Positions 53,401 through 63,876 of a stretch of 64,000 nt of DNA are shown here, piece by piece. The notes under the pieces were generated by a model. That model was not told the origin of the DNA. It did no database searches and saw only the letters and a program-made list of their open reading frames with translations. A program made the position numbers and the translations under genes. The first letter of the stretch is position 1; the number at the start of each line of letters is the position of its first letter. This DNA comes from Micractinium sp. NFX-FRZ (Eukaryota; Chlorophyta; Trebouxiophyceae; Chlorellales; Chlorellaceae), in the NCBI GenBank assembly GCA_029339195.1, contig JAPTJF010000173.1:1-64000 (forward strand), read 5' to 3'.

Positions 53401-56400
53401 TGCTGCAGATGGGAGGGCGGGGGTAGAGGGGAGGGGGTGAGGCAGAGGGGTGGCGCGAGTGAGGTCTGCGTGCTTGGGATGGGCTGCCCTGGGGCCCACA
53501 CACGTGCCCGCATCCCGCCCAGCCTTCTCTATGACTCTGCCTGCCTCCCATAATCATCCCATCAGCAGCAACTCGTGGCCCCACCTGATAGACCGCCGCC
53601 ACGAAGCCCTCGTCCGGCTGCGCGCCCGGCGGCGCCAGCACTGTGTGTACGCGGTTGCTGAGGCCGCCGTGGGTGGCGGGGAAGTTGATGGTCAGGATCT
53701 GCGGCGGAGGCGGGGCACAGATGGACGGCAATGGGTTTCAAGGGCAGCAACGCATGTTGGGGTGGGAGGCGGGGATGCTGATGCCTAGGAGATGCATGCT
53801 ATGCTGCGCAGGGAAGAGGCAGGGGGTGGGGCGCAGGATGCGGTCAGCAGCAGGGGCAGGGCGGGGGCGAGGGAGGGGGAGCCAGAAGATGCTTGGCAGT
53901 CCACCCCCCTGGCCTAACCCTAAGAACCACCACTTGTACTTGATGCCTTCACGCCTCTGCAGCTTTCAAAATTTGTAAAGCCCAGCTCGGGGTGATCCCT
54001 CTGCCTGCCCCCGCCCCTCCCTGCCCACCTGCAGCAGCCCCTCCTGCTGCCCGCGTTCCATCACGCGGTCGCACGTCTTGCGGTCCGGCAGGGTGGCCGC
54101 CTTGCCCGTCTCCGCCTCTTCCATGTCCTGCTCTCAACGATTGGAGGCATGTGAGGGAAGAAGGAGGCTGGGTTGGAAGAGGGAGACAGGGAGGGAGGGA
54201 GGGGAGCGGGCACTGATGACTAACAGAGGCTGTGCTTGCCCTGCCCAGGCAGGCACTACAGCTGAGCCGCCGGGCGCCGTGCAAGCCACCCCGTCCTGTA
54301 AGTGACGTTTCAGAAGCCAGGCGGAAGCCGGCGCAGAGCACCACAGCATGGCACCATGACACAGCATAGCACAGCACAGCCGGCTTTCACAAAGCGCGCC
54401 ACCTAGGGAAACCAGGAGGGCATCCCAGCAGACAACAGCATGGCAGGGTTGCAGTCGGCAACGGACATAGATAACCACCTTGGAAGTGGGTGGCATTTTG
54501 AAAGCGACGAGGAGTCCATCACAGCACAGTACAGCACAGCACAGCACAGCACAGCGCAGCACAGCGCAGCGCACCTTGAGGAAGCGCGGCATCTCGGAAG
54601 CCAGCAGGAAGCCGGCGTGCCGGATGCGCGCCAGCACCCAATCCAGCCGGCGGTGCGCAATCTCCGTAAACGTGCTCTTGTGGAGCAGAGTGGCTGCACC
54701 GGCGCCGGAGCCGGGGCGCAGGGGCGCACCGCCCAGGGAGGCAAGCATCCCTTGGGGTAGCTGCATCCCCTGGCCAGGCATGATGATGAGCGGGGCGGTG
54801 CCGCCGCCGCCGGGTTGCTGCACAGCTGCCGCCAGCGCCTGCTGCGGCAGGGGCGTGACCTGGGCAGCTGTGGGGGCTGGGCCCTCGGGGGCCGGCCCAG
54901 GCCCGCCCGCAGAGGCAGCGGCCAGCGCCTGCAGCAGCAGGAAGGCTTGGGCATCCACATCCTGCATGTCCACATCCTGCGGCCCCTGCTGCTGTCCCTG
55001 CTGCTGCTGCTCCTCCTCCTGCTCGCCTTCTGCTGCCTGCTGCTCGCCTCGCTCCTGCTGCTGCTGCTGCTCCTGCGCATGCTCTGCCGCCCCCTCCTGT
55101 TGTCGCGCTGCCCCCGGCCAGGGGAAGGGCTCCCCCTCATCCAGCCCTGCCTCCACGGCGTCCACCACCGCCGCCAGCCAGCCGCCGGGCGGGTGCAGCG
55201 GGGCCACAGCGCCTTGGAAGCGATTGAGCAGCGCTGCGGGTGCGGTGTACCGGTTGGTGATCATGCGGCCCTGCGGTGCGATAAAGGCAGCCTCACAGGA
55301 CACGTGAAAAAGGGACGCCTCAAAGGGACGCCTCAACGGGACGCCTCAACGGGACGCCTCAAAGGGACGCCCCAACAGGAACCTCCAAAAGGAAGACAGG
55401 GCACCTTCAGATGGTGAAGGCTGGCTCACCCACAGAGCTGCAAACGTGATGCTCTTGTGGGACCCTCTGCACGTCCCAACTGCTTCCCCCCTTCACTTTC
55501 CGGATACCCAACAGATTGGGGTGCGGCCTTGCGCGCCCACTGGGTCGTCTCCACCCAGCACACTGCCCCCACGGTAAGGCATCCCCATTGCTCGACTGTC
55601 TCCCCACCTGGTTGACCGTGGCCTTGCGCGCGCCGTAACGCGCCTCCACCTCCCGCAGCCGCGGCTCGTTCCTCTTCATGTTGAGCTTCAGAGCCGTCCC
55701 CATGTCGTTGACTAACACGCCATCCATGCCTGTGACGCACAGGCAGGCAGGGATCCGGGATATGGCAGGGCAGACGAGATGCGGGGGAGGGTTGCTAGGC
55801 TGTGTGTGCGGCCAGTCTCAGGATCACTGCTCGGCATGTTGCCCATCCCTCCTGCCATGTCAAGTGCGCAGAAGTGAGGGAGGGAGCAGGGAGAGGAACT
55901 GAGCCCCCAGATCCCTCACCAGCATGCAACTCACGCCTATCAAGACGGAAGGAAGGGGCAGGGGCGGGGCAGACGGGACAGAAAAACAGAAAGAATGACA
56001 GAACGATGGGAAGAAAGGGAAAGTAAAGAAGATGAAGAATTGGCCCACCTGCTCTCACCAACTCCAGCAGCAGCTGTCTGTCGATGGTGAGCTCCGCCAC
56101 CTGTCGACCCAGCAACCCCGCCCCCTCCTCCCCCTCCTCCTCCTCCTCGCTCTCCCCATCAGACTCTTCCTCCTTCCAGGGCTTGCGCAGCTTGATACAC
56201 CTGCAGGTGCCAGGTGGAGGTTGTCAAAGCAACGGCACACGAAAGGGACCGGGTAAGGCACGCTGCCAGGGATGGCTTCCCGGGGCTTCCACAGCCTGAG
56301 GCGCCTGCGGGAGGAGGTCACCAAGGGCAGCGGGAATGAACAGGATGGGTCCTAAATGCAGGGCAGGCCCGGGCCAAATCGGCTTCAAAACCCTCTGCAC

Positions 56401-58941
56401 CCTGGCATCACATCCAAGCTGTGCAACAAGCCGCCAGCAGAGCACCGCCACCTGTGCCAACAGAGCTGCTCCCCCTGTGCCCCTCACGCACTTGAAGGCC
56501 TTGTCATCCGCCCGGTTGTGCGCCAGGAACTCCTCGATGTGCCCCCGCTTGATCAGCTGCGGCTTGATGCGCCGCCACAGCCGGTGGCCGCGCGTGCCCC
56601 GGAAGCCCAGCACCACCTGAGGGCGGAGGGAGGCAAGCAGTACAAGGATTACCAAGCATCAGCAGAGAGAAGCAAGCAGTACAAAGTTGGCATGCATGCA
56701 CAAGAGTGCGCCGCCCTGCTGTGTGCGCCTGTCGTGCAGCAGTGCCACGGCACCTCTTCACCATACACCCTACCCCACACACGCTGCCAGCCGCCCCCAC
56801 TCACAAGCATGTCCTCTGTCCCTCCCCCCGCACCTCCCTCCCTCCCTGCCCCCCACCTTGAGCTCCGACTCGTTTGCCTGCTGCCCCGCGCACGCCGCCA
56901 GCTGCTGGCAGATGCGCCGGTAGTGGGTGGCATCATCCAGCACCATCAGAGCGTCCTCGTCCCCAACGGCACCCGCCCCGCTGGCGCCGCCCAGCACGCC
57001 GCCGCTGCCGCCGTGCGCCTGGCTCCGGCCATCCTGCGGGGAGACGGGCAGTACAGGCGGAGGCACAATGAGGGGCATGAAGGGGTGAGGGGTGAGGAGA
57101 TCAGGCGGGGGCGAGAGGGTAAGGAAGGTTGGAATGGCAGGCATCAGCGCCAAGCTTACGGGAGCAGTACAATGCACAAGCGGGCCCAGTCACTGCCGGC
57201 CATGCCCGCCACTGCCCCACGCCGCTGCAAGCACGCCGCACACAGCAACGCACACAGCAACATATCAGCTGCCCCTCCTGCCCTCCCTCCCCAGCACCCG
57301 GCCCATGGTACCGCCACACCCGGCCGCCGCTCACCGTCATCGTCGCCGTCTTGCTGATGCCCGGGGGCGCAAAGCGCGTGAGGTGGAGGATGTTTGTGGT
57401 CACGTGGGAGGCCACGGCGGAGCGCCCCGTCTGCCGCTTGACCACCAGAGGGTGCTTCACCACCAGCCCGCGCTGCTCCAGCATCTGCGGAGCGGCAGCA
57501 CAAGGGGAGGCATACAATACAGGGGTGAGGGGTGCTGTTGCCACAGGCGGCGGTGCTTGCCTCACCACCAGCCCCGTTGTTCCAGATCTGCAGCAGCGCT
57601 TACACATGGGGCTGCAACAAGAGAGGGGTGGAGGGGCGAGGGGCGCTTGGCTGCCAGCGGGTGCTGCACCACCAGCCTGGCGTTACAGAAGCTCAGGGAA
57701 GGCTCCTGTTCCCTCGCCTGCAACGGCATGGCCCAGCCGTCTGGCAGCATGCCTCGCCCACATCCCTGCTCAACTAACACACAACTGAAGATACCTCTTA
57801 CCTTCACGACGTAGAAGAAGTTGCGGTTCTCAACTCCCAGCTGCGCGGCCAGGTCGTTCTGCAGCGCGCCCCGCGGCCCCGCCGCGCCGATCTTCTGGAG
57901 CGCCGTGCGCTGCAGGGTTGAACAGGCGTGGGGCGGGCATTGGGGGGTTGGATGAGCGGGAGGGAAAAAGGCACGGGATGGCGGGTCAGTTGGAGTAGCG
58001 TACACTGGCAGGGGTGTGGAGGTGTCGGGGGTGGGTGGGTGACTGGGTAAGCGCCCCCAACCAAGCCAGGCATCGCTCAATTCCTTGCGTGATCCATCCA
58101 GAGCTGTGGTACAGCTACAAGTGGCTTGCTCTTCAGGTGACCCACACCCACCTGTGACTCAGACATTGAGAAGCGTTGGAAGACGGCGTCATACAGGCCG
58201 ACAGCCGCCTGCTGCAGCTCTTCCGAGGCCGCCAGCTTGGCGCCTGCCGCCTCCGCTGCCTCGGCGCTGCCCAGGGCGCCGCCCTGGCAGGCGTCGGCGG
58301 GGGACACGCGGCGGCCGCTGCAGGGGCGAGGGGAAGGCAATGGCATGGGGCGTCTTCTAGTGAAGGGGTTCTGCGTCATCTTCACGTGGTCGCAAAGACA
58401 ATGACAAACCAAAGAGGCGGCAGCGGAGGCAAGTGCCAGGGTGGGGAGGGGGTCGGAGGAGGGCTTCATGCAAGGGCGTGGCTTGAGCGGCGTGCCGGCC
58501 GGCGGCACAGCCTGGGCCACGATTGGCTGGCCCCTGCTGCCTGCAGACCATACCAGATGCTGACTCCCAGCCTGGATCGCATGCTAGGTTCTCCCAAGCA
58601 AACTCGCAGCCAGCCCCACCCACTTGGAGAGGACCGCTTCAATGCCCGTCTCTGCTGCCAGGAGGCGCCAAAGGGCGGTGCGCACCGCCGGCGCCTCCAG
58701 CTGCACGCCCGCCTCGTCTGCCGCGTCGCTCAGTGCAGCCCATAGCTTGGGTAGGTTGATGCCTGCGCCACGAGGGAAGGGACGGGGTGCGGCGCAAGGC
58801 AGGTCGCGTGTTCGAGCCCCGCTGCGGCCAAGCTTGCGGGTGCCCTTGTTCGTGAGACTTTCAAGAGCACTGCCGCACTTTCTGCTCACCTTTGTCCGCC
58901 AGAGCGACCTGCTCCACCGCTGCGCTGAGCAGTTTATCCAT
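44454..58941 (-). CDS. GTF3C1: Transcription factor IIIC largest subunit, B-block binding
   Basis: Twenty-seven minus-strand exons, from 58941-58890 to 44938-44454, sum to exactly 2340 codons (2339 residues). The longest are 46655-45278, 48146-47332, 55270-54575, 52957-52345 and 51265-50817. Residues ~120-180 are the B-block winged helix: LQKIGAAGPRGALQNDLAAQ, LGVENRNFFYVVKMLEQRGL and VVKHPLVVKR. GFRGTRGHRLWRRIKPQLIK and FKCIKLRKPW follow. Near residue 1350 a SANT-like segment reads KKRWWKAEDRQLL before a region rich in Ala/Glu. Low-complexity acidic, Gln and Ala tracts fill the rest. TFIIIC binds the internal B box of tRNA genes and recruits TFIIIB/Pol III in the nucleus. The start ATG gives MDKLLSAAVEQVALADKG, typical of the family. 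It is divergent to RH39. Confidence 0.9.
46871..46915 (-). repeat. Echo of TFIIIC exon 25 donor edge
   Basis: The segment repeats ACCTGCAGCGTGGCCCGCC and AGCGGTCTGTG from the end of exon 25 (46974). It is almost perfect over about 32 bases, about 75 bases into the next intron, and keeps a GT donor. Confidence 0.9.
49603..49760 (-). repeat. Two echoes of TFIIIC exon 21 acceptor edge
   Basis: Copies at about 49603-49660 and 49715-49760 repeat CAGTAGTACCGCCGCTGCGC and CAGGCGCTTGCG from the start of exon 21 (49535). The nearer copy is almost perfect over about 40 bases. The farther one has about five changes. Confidence 0.9.
51427..51475 (-). repeat. Echo of TFIIIC exon 16 donor edge
   Basis: The segment repeats GCCCATGCGGTAGGCYNGGT and CCAGCAGCTGCATGAGC from the end of exon 16 (51531), located about 60 bases downstream in gene orientation. 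Confidence 0.85.
54310..54575 (-). repeat. Decayed echoes of TFIIIC exon 10 donor edge plus an AGCAC microsatellite
   Basis: Three segments (about 54310-54335, 54396-54425, 54477-54512) weakly resemble the last ~45 bases of exon 10 (CACCTTGAGGAAGCGCGG context). Between them and the exon, about 54517-54572, runs an imperfect ACAGCACAGC microsatellite. Confidence 0.6.
56270..56312 (-). repeat. Echo of TFIIIC exon 8 acceptor edge
   Basis: In gene orientation it resembles the start of exon 8 (56200): CCGCAG|GCGCCTCAGGCTG and TGGAAGCCCCGG versus CTGCAG|GTGTATCAAGCTG and CGCAAGCCCTGG. Either acceptor keeps the frame, but only the 56200 site gives the family sequence FKCIKLRKPW. Confidence 0.6.
57545..57690 (-). 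repeat. Two echoes of TFIIIC exon 5 acceptor edge
   Basis: About 57545-57600 and 57655-57690 repeat CACCACCAGCC(C)CG and TCCAG-ATCTGC sequence from the start of exon 5 (57484). The first retains CTGCAG|ATCTGG as a possible acceptor. Confidence 0.7.
58810..58818 (+). promoter_or_regulatory. B-box-like sequence in TFIIIC intron 1
   Basis: GTTCGAGCC fits the Pol III B-box consensus GWTCRANNC exactly. It sits in a context (GTGTTCGAGCCCCGC) like a tRNA T-arm, although one stem pair fails. No matching A box, anticodon arm or acceptor stem is visible around it, so it is not called a tRNA. It could be a tRNA or SINE remnant, or chance. Confidence 0.35.
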
Positions 58942-59300
58942 GCTGTCAGCAGCTACCGAACTGTGCTCGCTACCGCCAGTCCGGCCGCATTGCAGTGTGC
59001 CTTGATGCACGAGAAACGCGTGCTAACCTTGCTAGCCCTTTCTGTGCAGGTCGGGAGCTACTTTTGCCAGGTGGCTCCAAGTCATCGGCGGCTCGTTCCA
59101 CCACCGGGCTTTCACATACCCGTCGCAAAATCCGAGCATTTGTGACCACGTTGGCAGCAGCAGCGCGGTGCATTCCGCTAGTTTCTCTCTCAACTTGTGA
59201 ACCAGTGCCTCTCGACGCGAGCTAGCATATTAGAACGTATTGTAAGTTTCTTCACGTTCACCAAGGGCGTCTTGCGGCTTGCGCAGCGGTGCCCGACAAC
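58942..59300. promoter_or_regulatory. Shared divergent promoter, TFIIIC subunit / RH39
   Basis: This 359-bp interval lies between two opposed ATGs. The stretch 59218-59265 is less GC-rich (AGCATATTAGAACG, TGTAAGTTTCTTCACG). No canonical TATA box was seen. Promoter function is inferred from position. Confidence 0.4.
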
Positions 59301-60578
59301 ATGTCGCTTCTCGCACTGTCGCTGCGGCCGCTCGGCCGGCCCCTGGCGGCCCTCTGCCACCTGCGCCCTCGTCCTCTAGCCTTGCTGGCGCTGCGGGCGA
59401 CCCGGCGGGCGCACAGCATTGCTCCCAGCTCGGTGACGGTGCGGGCGACGGCGGCGGCGGCAGCAGAGCGCGACGCGCCCGCAAGCTTTGGCCAGCTGGG
59501 CATCACCGCAGACCTGCAGGTGAGCTGGGCGGCGTGTGATGATTATGTTTAGCAGGTGTATGCCAATGAGCGGGAGAGGCCTTTGTTTGGGGGCAGCAGG
59601 CCTGGCACCGCCCTGTGGCGGCGGCCCCTGCCGGGCCCTGTGCCCTGTGCCCTGCGCAGCTCTGGACCAGCAGCATTTCATATATATGCTATTCATATAT
59701 AGGCATATAGTGCAGGGTTGGAAAGGATCAAATCCCCTCACACTGCTGTCAGGTCCTTTGCTAATGCTGCCCCTTGGAGTGGATCCCACAGCCTGCTCTG
59801 TGCCAGGCTTCCCACCACCTCCCCTCATTGTTGCATTGTCTTGCAGATTGCGCTGGCTGAGAAGGGGATCAGCGAGCCGACTGAGATCCAGGCGACAGCG
59901 GTGCCCGCCCTGCTGCATGACCGAGCCAGCGACTTCATCCTCGCCTCTCATACCGGGTCCGGCAAGACGCTGGCCTACCTGCTGCCCATTGGTGGGTGGG
60001 GAGGCCCGTGCGCATGCCGTGTGGGGTCTAATCTAATATAAGAGGGGTGGCGGGCAAAGGAGGGCGTGCCGCCTGCCTGGCCTGCCTGCTCAACTGCCTA
60101 GCACCGCCGCCCTGGGCGCAAGCAATCGGCCTGCGACAATGCACCCGTTTCAGCGCCATGATGCACTCCCTTGATGCACTCCCACCGTCTATTCCTCAAA
60201 GGGGCCGCAGCAGCCACCCAGCCTGGCACGACTTTGGCCTCCCCGTGCCTCCTCTCAAACTTGCATCCCCCCACAACCTCCGTGCCCTCTGCAGTCCAAC
60301 TGCTGAAGCAGGCCGAGGCGGCGGCGGGCGGCCCCCTGGCCAAGCCCAAGCGCCCGCGCGCCCTGGTGCTTGGCCCCACTCGAGAGCTGACCGACCAAAT
60401 CCTGCGGGTCGCAAAGGCGCTGGCCCACACCGCCAAGTTCCGGTCGGGGCTGGTCAACGGCGGGGGGGACATGGGCACCCAGCGGGAGCAGCTGGAGCGG
60501 TCGCTCGACTTGCTGGTTGGCACGCCGCAGCGCGTGATGCAGCATGCAGGTGCGCTCGAGGGGGAGGGGGGAGGGGCG

Positions 60579-60610
<32 letters not shown>

Positions 60611-63600
60611 CTTGTTGGGAGACGGAGGGGGCAGTCGGGGAGGGCACGTCTTGTGCTACTCAGTCTTACTTCCCGCCCCTGCCCTACGCCTGCTGCCTGC
60701 AGAGAAGTCGCACCTGTATTATGGCGACGTGGAGGTTGTGGTGCTGGATGAGGCAGACACCATGTTTGACCGCGGGTTTGGGCCCGAGGTGAAGGCCATC
60801 CTGGCGGCGGTGCGCAGCAAGGCGCAGCCCGCGCGCTGCGTGCTGGTCAGCGCCACTATGACCAAGGCAGTGCGCAAGCTGGTTGGTGAGCAAGCAAGTA
60901 GGGAGGGCCATGTCTTTGCCCTGCCTGTCCACATCTTGTACCACGTGTGTCTTGATTGGCACTGGCATGGTGATGCGGGCGCGTGTGCTGGTCAGCGTGG
61001 CGGTGCCCACGGCGGTGTGCACGCTGGTTGGTGAGTGGCACAATAAGATTGGCAGCAGGCCCTTTGCAGCGAGCAATTTGGAATGGATGTGGCAAGCTTG
61101 GCAAGGGTTGGGTGATGGGGGTGCAATTCTGCATCCTGTTGATTAACTTCCTTCTGTGCTTCCACGTGTTCCCCCCCTGCAGAGGAGGACTTCCCCCGCA
61201 TCCGCCAGCTGGAGACGTCCAGCCTGCACCGCGGCGTGGCGGGCGCCCGCCACACCTTTGTGCCCACGCCGCCCAACGGCAACAAGCTCGACCTGCTGCT
61301 GCAGGTGGGTGTGGGGGCCTGCTGCACGGCATGCCTAGTCCTTGCATCGCCTCAGACATTCCTCCCTCGCAAGGCTAGCTCGTTTAGCGCCAGCACCAGC
61401 GGCGAGGCTCTGAGTTCCAGCCAGCTGACTGCCCTTAGGCTCTTGTCCCCTCTTGCCTGGCAGGTGATCGAGGGTGAGCACCAGCGGGGCAAGCGCATCA
61501 TGGTCTTCTGCAACACCCTGGCCAGCTGCAGAGCAGGTGCGGGGGGCGGGCAGCGGGTTGGGGGCATGGAATGAGGGAGAGGTGGGACAACACTCAAAGT
61601 TCTGTTCCCCCTGTGCTGCGCAGCCCCACTCCTCGCCCCCGCCTGCCAACAGCACACGGCCCCTCTCCCCTCCACACGCACCCCCTCTTGACCCCGCCTC
61701 CTCAATGCTCCCCGCTCACTGCTTGCAGCCGACCACTTCTTGACGGAGCGGGGCCTGGACACGGCCTGCTACCATGGCGACGTGCCCGTTGAGGAGCGCA
61801 AGGCGGCCATCCAGGACTTTGCAGAATCTGACGACGGCGTCCGCCCGCCGCTGCTGGTGTGCACCGACCTGGCGGCACGGTGAGAGCGGGGCCTGCCTGG
61901 ATGGCTGACTGCATGGGCGGCTTGGCCTCCGACCTGCCTGCTTTGTTTCATGGCGTGTCTTCACCGGCGTACTCTGTGCCGCCCCGCCTGCGCCCACCGG
62001 CTGCCGGCCCCGCCAGCCCTCTAAGCCCCCTGCCCTGCGCCCCGCAGCTTGCCCCGCTTCCCAGTCCCAAGCTCTCCTTCGGACCCTTGCCCTCACTCTC
62101 CCTCTCCACATGCGCTCCCGCCCTGCCCCCCGCAGCGGCCTGGATATCCCCGGGCGTGTGGACCACGTCGTCAACTTTGACTTCCCCCTCAACCCAGTGG
62201 ACTACCTGCACCGCACCGGGCGCACCGCACGCGCCGGCGCCACAGGCACGTGCTGGGCCTGGGCGCTCATGCAAGGGGGCCGGACAGTGGGCAGGGGGCA
62301 GGGGACAGGAGTGAGGCACTGCAGGCAAAGGTGATCCTGCCTGCCCGTCTCCCACACGAATCAGCCAGCACCCTCGCTCGCTCTCTGACCCTGGGTCACC
62401 TCGCTCCCCAGCGTCCGGCGGCGGCAACATCACCTCCCCTGGCAGGCAGCATACGGATGACCCATGTCGGCGTGGCGCACCACGACCCCTCAAACAGCCA
62501 CATCTGCCCATGTCTCCCCTGCAGGCCGCATCACCTCCCCGGTGCCCAAGGGGCGGGTGTTGCGGCCAGGCGCACCACCACGTCTCATTCAACCACACAC
62601 ACACACCTGCTGTCCCTCCCCCTGCAGGCCGCATCACCTCCCTGGTTGCCAAGGGCGACCGCGTGCTGGCAGGGCGGATTGAGGAGGCGCTGCAGCGGGG
62701 GCTGCCCCTGGATGCCCTCTCCTCCAGCAAGGAGGAGCTGCCGGCGCACATGAGGTGGGGGGGCGGTGGCCTGGGGGTGGGGTTGTGGGCAAGCACTGGG
62801 ATGGGGGGTTGTTGTGTGCACATGAGGTGCGCTGTGTCGGGCCGGTTGCAAAGGGGTGAAGGCTCGAGCGGGGCACAGTCTGCGGGCCCTAAAACAGCAG
62901 TCGGGGTGGGGGGTGGCCAGTGGGGGGCCTCTAGCACAGCAGTGGCGGGTGGGGCGTGCGGGCAAGCAATGTGGTGTTGCCGGCACAGATCGAGGGTACG
63001 TTGTGTTGTGTTGTGTGCTGTGGCATGAGGCCGCGGGCAGGTGCACTACCCTACTGCTACCCCTCGGCTGCCTGCCTGCCTTCCCATTTCATCCGCGTCT
63101 TGGCTACCGCCACATGTCGGCCATCCCCTGTGGTTCACTCTCCCTTGGCCCTGTAGGCATGAGCGGGAGGCACTGTCCGGCTAGTTCTTGGGCGTCGTTA
63201 CCCTTGTGTTCCCCTTGCCGGGGTGACGATCGACAAGGTGTGTGTTCCTGGTTGGATTCATCCCACTGCCTGCAGGCCCAAGCCGGAGACGCTGCGACGC
63301 AAGGCTTTGGAGAGGAAGGCGGAGAAGCATGGCAACAAGGGGGTGCGGGGGGCCAAGCGAGTGGAGCGCTTTGGAGGCGGCAGCAGCGGCAGCGGGAGTG
63401 CAGGCAAGAGCGCCAGCGGTGGCAGCAGCGGCGGATACAAGGGCAGCAGCAGCAGCAGTGGAGGCAGCAAGAGCGGCGGCAGCTTCGGCCCGGCCAAGAG
63501 CGGTGGCAGCTTTGGCGGCGGCAGCAAGAGCGGTGGCAGCTTCGGTGGCGGCAGCAAGAGCGGTGGCAGCTTCGGTGGCGGCAGCAAGAGCGGTGGCAGC

Positions 63601-63876
63601 TTCGGTGGTGGCAGCAAGAGTGGCGGCAGCTTCGGCGGTGGAAGCAAGAGCGGCGGCAGTTTTGGCGGCGGCAGCAAGAGCGGTGGCAGCTTTGGCGGCG
63701 GCAGCAAGAGCGGCGGCAGCTTTGGCGGCAGCAAGAGCGGCGGCAGCTTCGGCGGCAAGAGCAGCACCGGCAGCGGCGGCGGCTACAAGGGGGCTAGCAG
63801 CAGCAGCGGGCGTGGCGGCAGCGGCAGGCCTGCTGGTGGCAAGCCGCAGCAGCGGCGGCAGCCAAAGTTCAAGTGA
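59301..63876 (+). CDS. RH39: Plastid DEAD-box RNA helicase, RH39 type
   Basis: Ten exons (59301-59519, 59847-59991, 60295-60549, 60703-60885, 61183-61304, 61464-61536, 61729-61879, 62136-62245, 62628-62754, 63276-63876) give 661 residues. The first ~60 residues are an Arg/Ala/Leu-rich organelle transit peptide. Helicase motifs follow: Q motif [13 protein letters not shown], motif I SHTGSGKT, Ia PTRELT, Ib TPQR (usually TPGR), [44 protein letters not shown] and [10 protein letters not shown]. The [14 protein letters not shown] and [10 protein letters not shown] segments match land-plant RH39, which acts in chloroplast 23S rRNA maturation. The last exon adds ~170 residues of Gly/Ser/Lys repeat ([10 protein letters not shown]). 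Exon 8 uses a GC donor (ACAG|GCACGT). It is divergent to TFIIIC. Confidence 0.92.
60985..61035 (+). repeat. Echo of RH39 exon 4 donor edge
   Basis: The segment repeats GTGCTGGTCAGCG, GCRGTGYGCA and GCTGGTTGGTGAG from the end of exon 4 (60885). The donor core GGTGAG is intact. Confidence 0.85.
62510..62572 (+). repeat. Echo of RH39 exon 9 acceptor edge
   Basis: The segment repeats CCCTGCAGGCCGCATCACCT and CCNNGGTNCCCAAGGG from the start of exon 9 (62628). The acceptor is intact and the frame is open for about 20 codons, so it is a credible alternative 3' splice site. Confidence 0.85.
63462..63756 (+). repeat. 30-nt coding repeat, ten KSGGSFG units
   Basis: Ten copies of KSGGSFG, most followed by GGS to make a 10-residue unit, are encoded by near-identical 30-nt repeats in the last exon of the RH39-type helicase. 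Synonymous third-base changes show the protein repeat is being kept while the DNA drifts. Confidence 0.92.

Noticed and set aside
56270..56312. Extra TFIIIC exon reading RLRLWKPREA
   Set aside because: The acceptor and frame work, but skipping it gives the family motif FKCIKLRKPW directly. It is better explained as an exon 8 echo.
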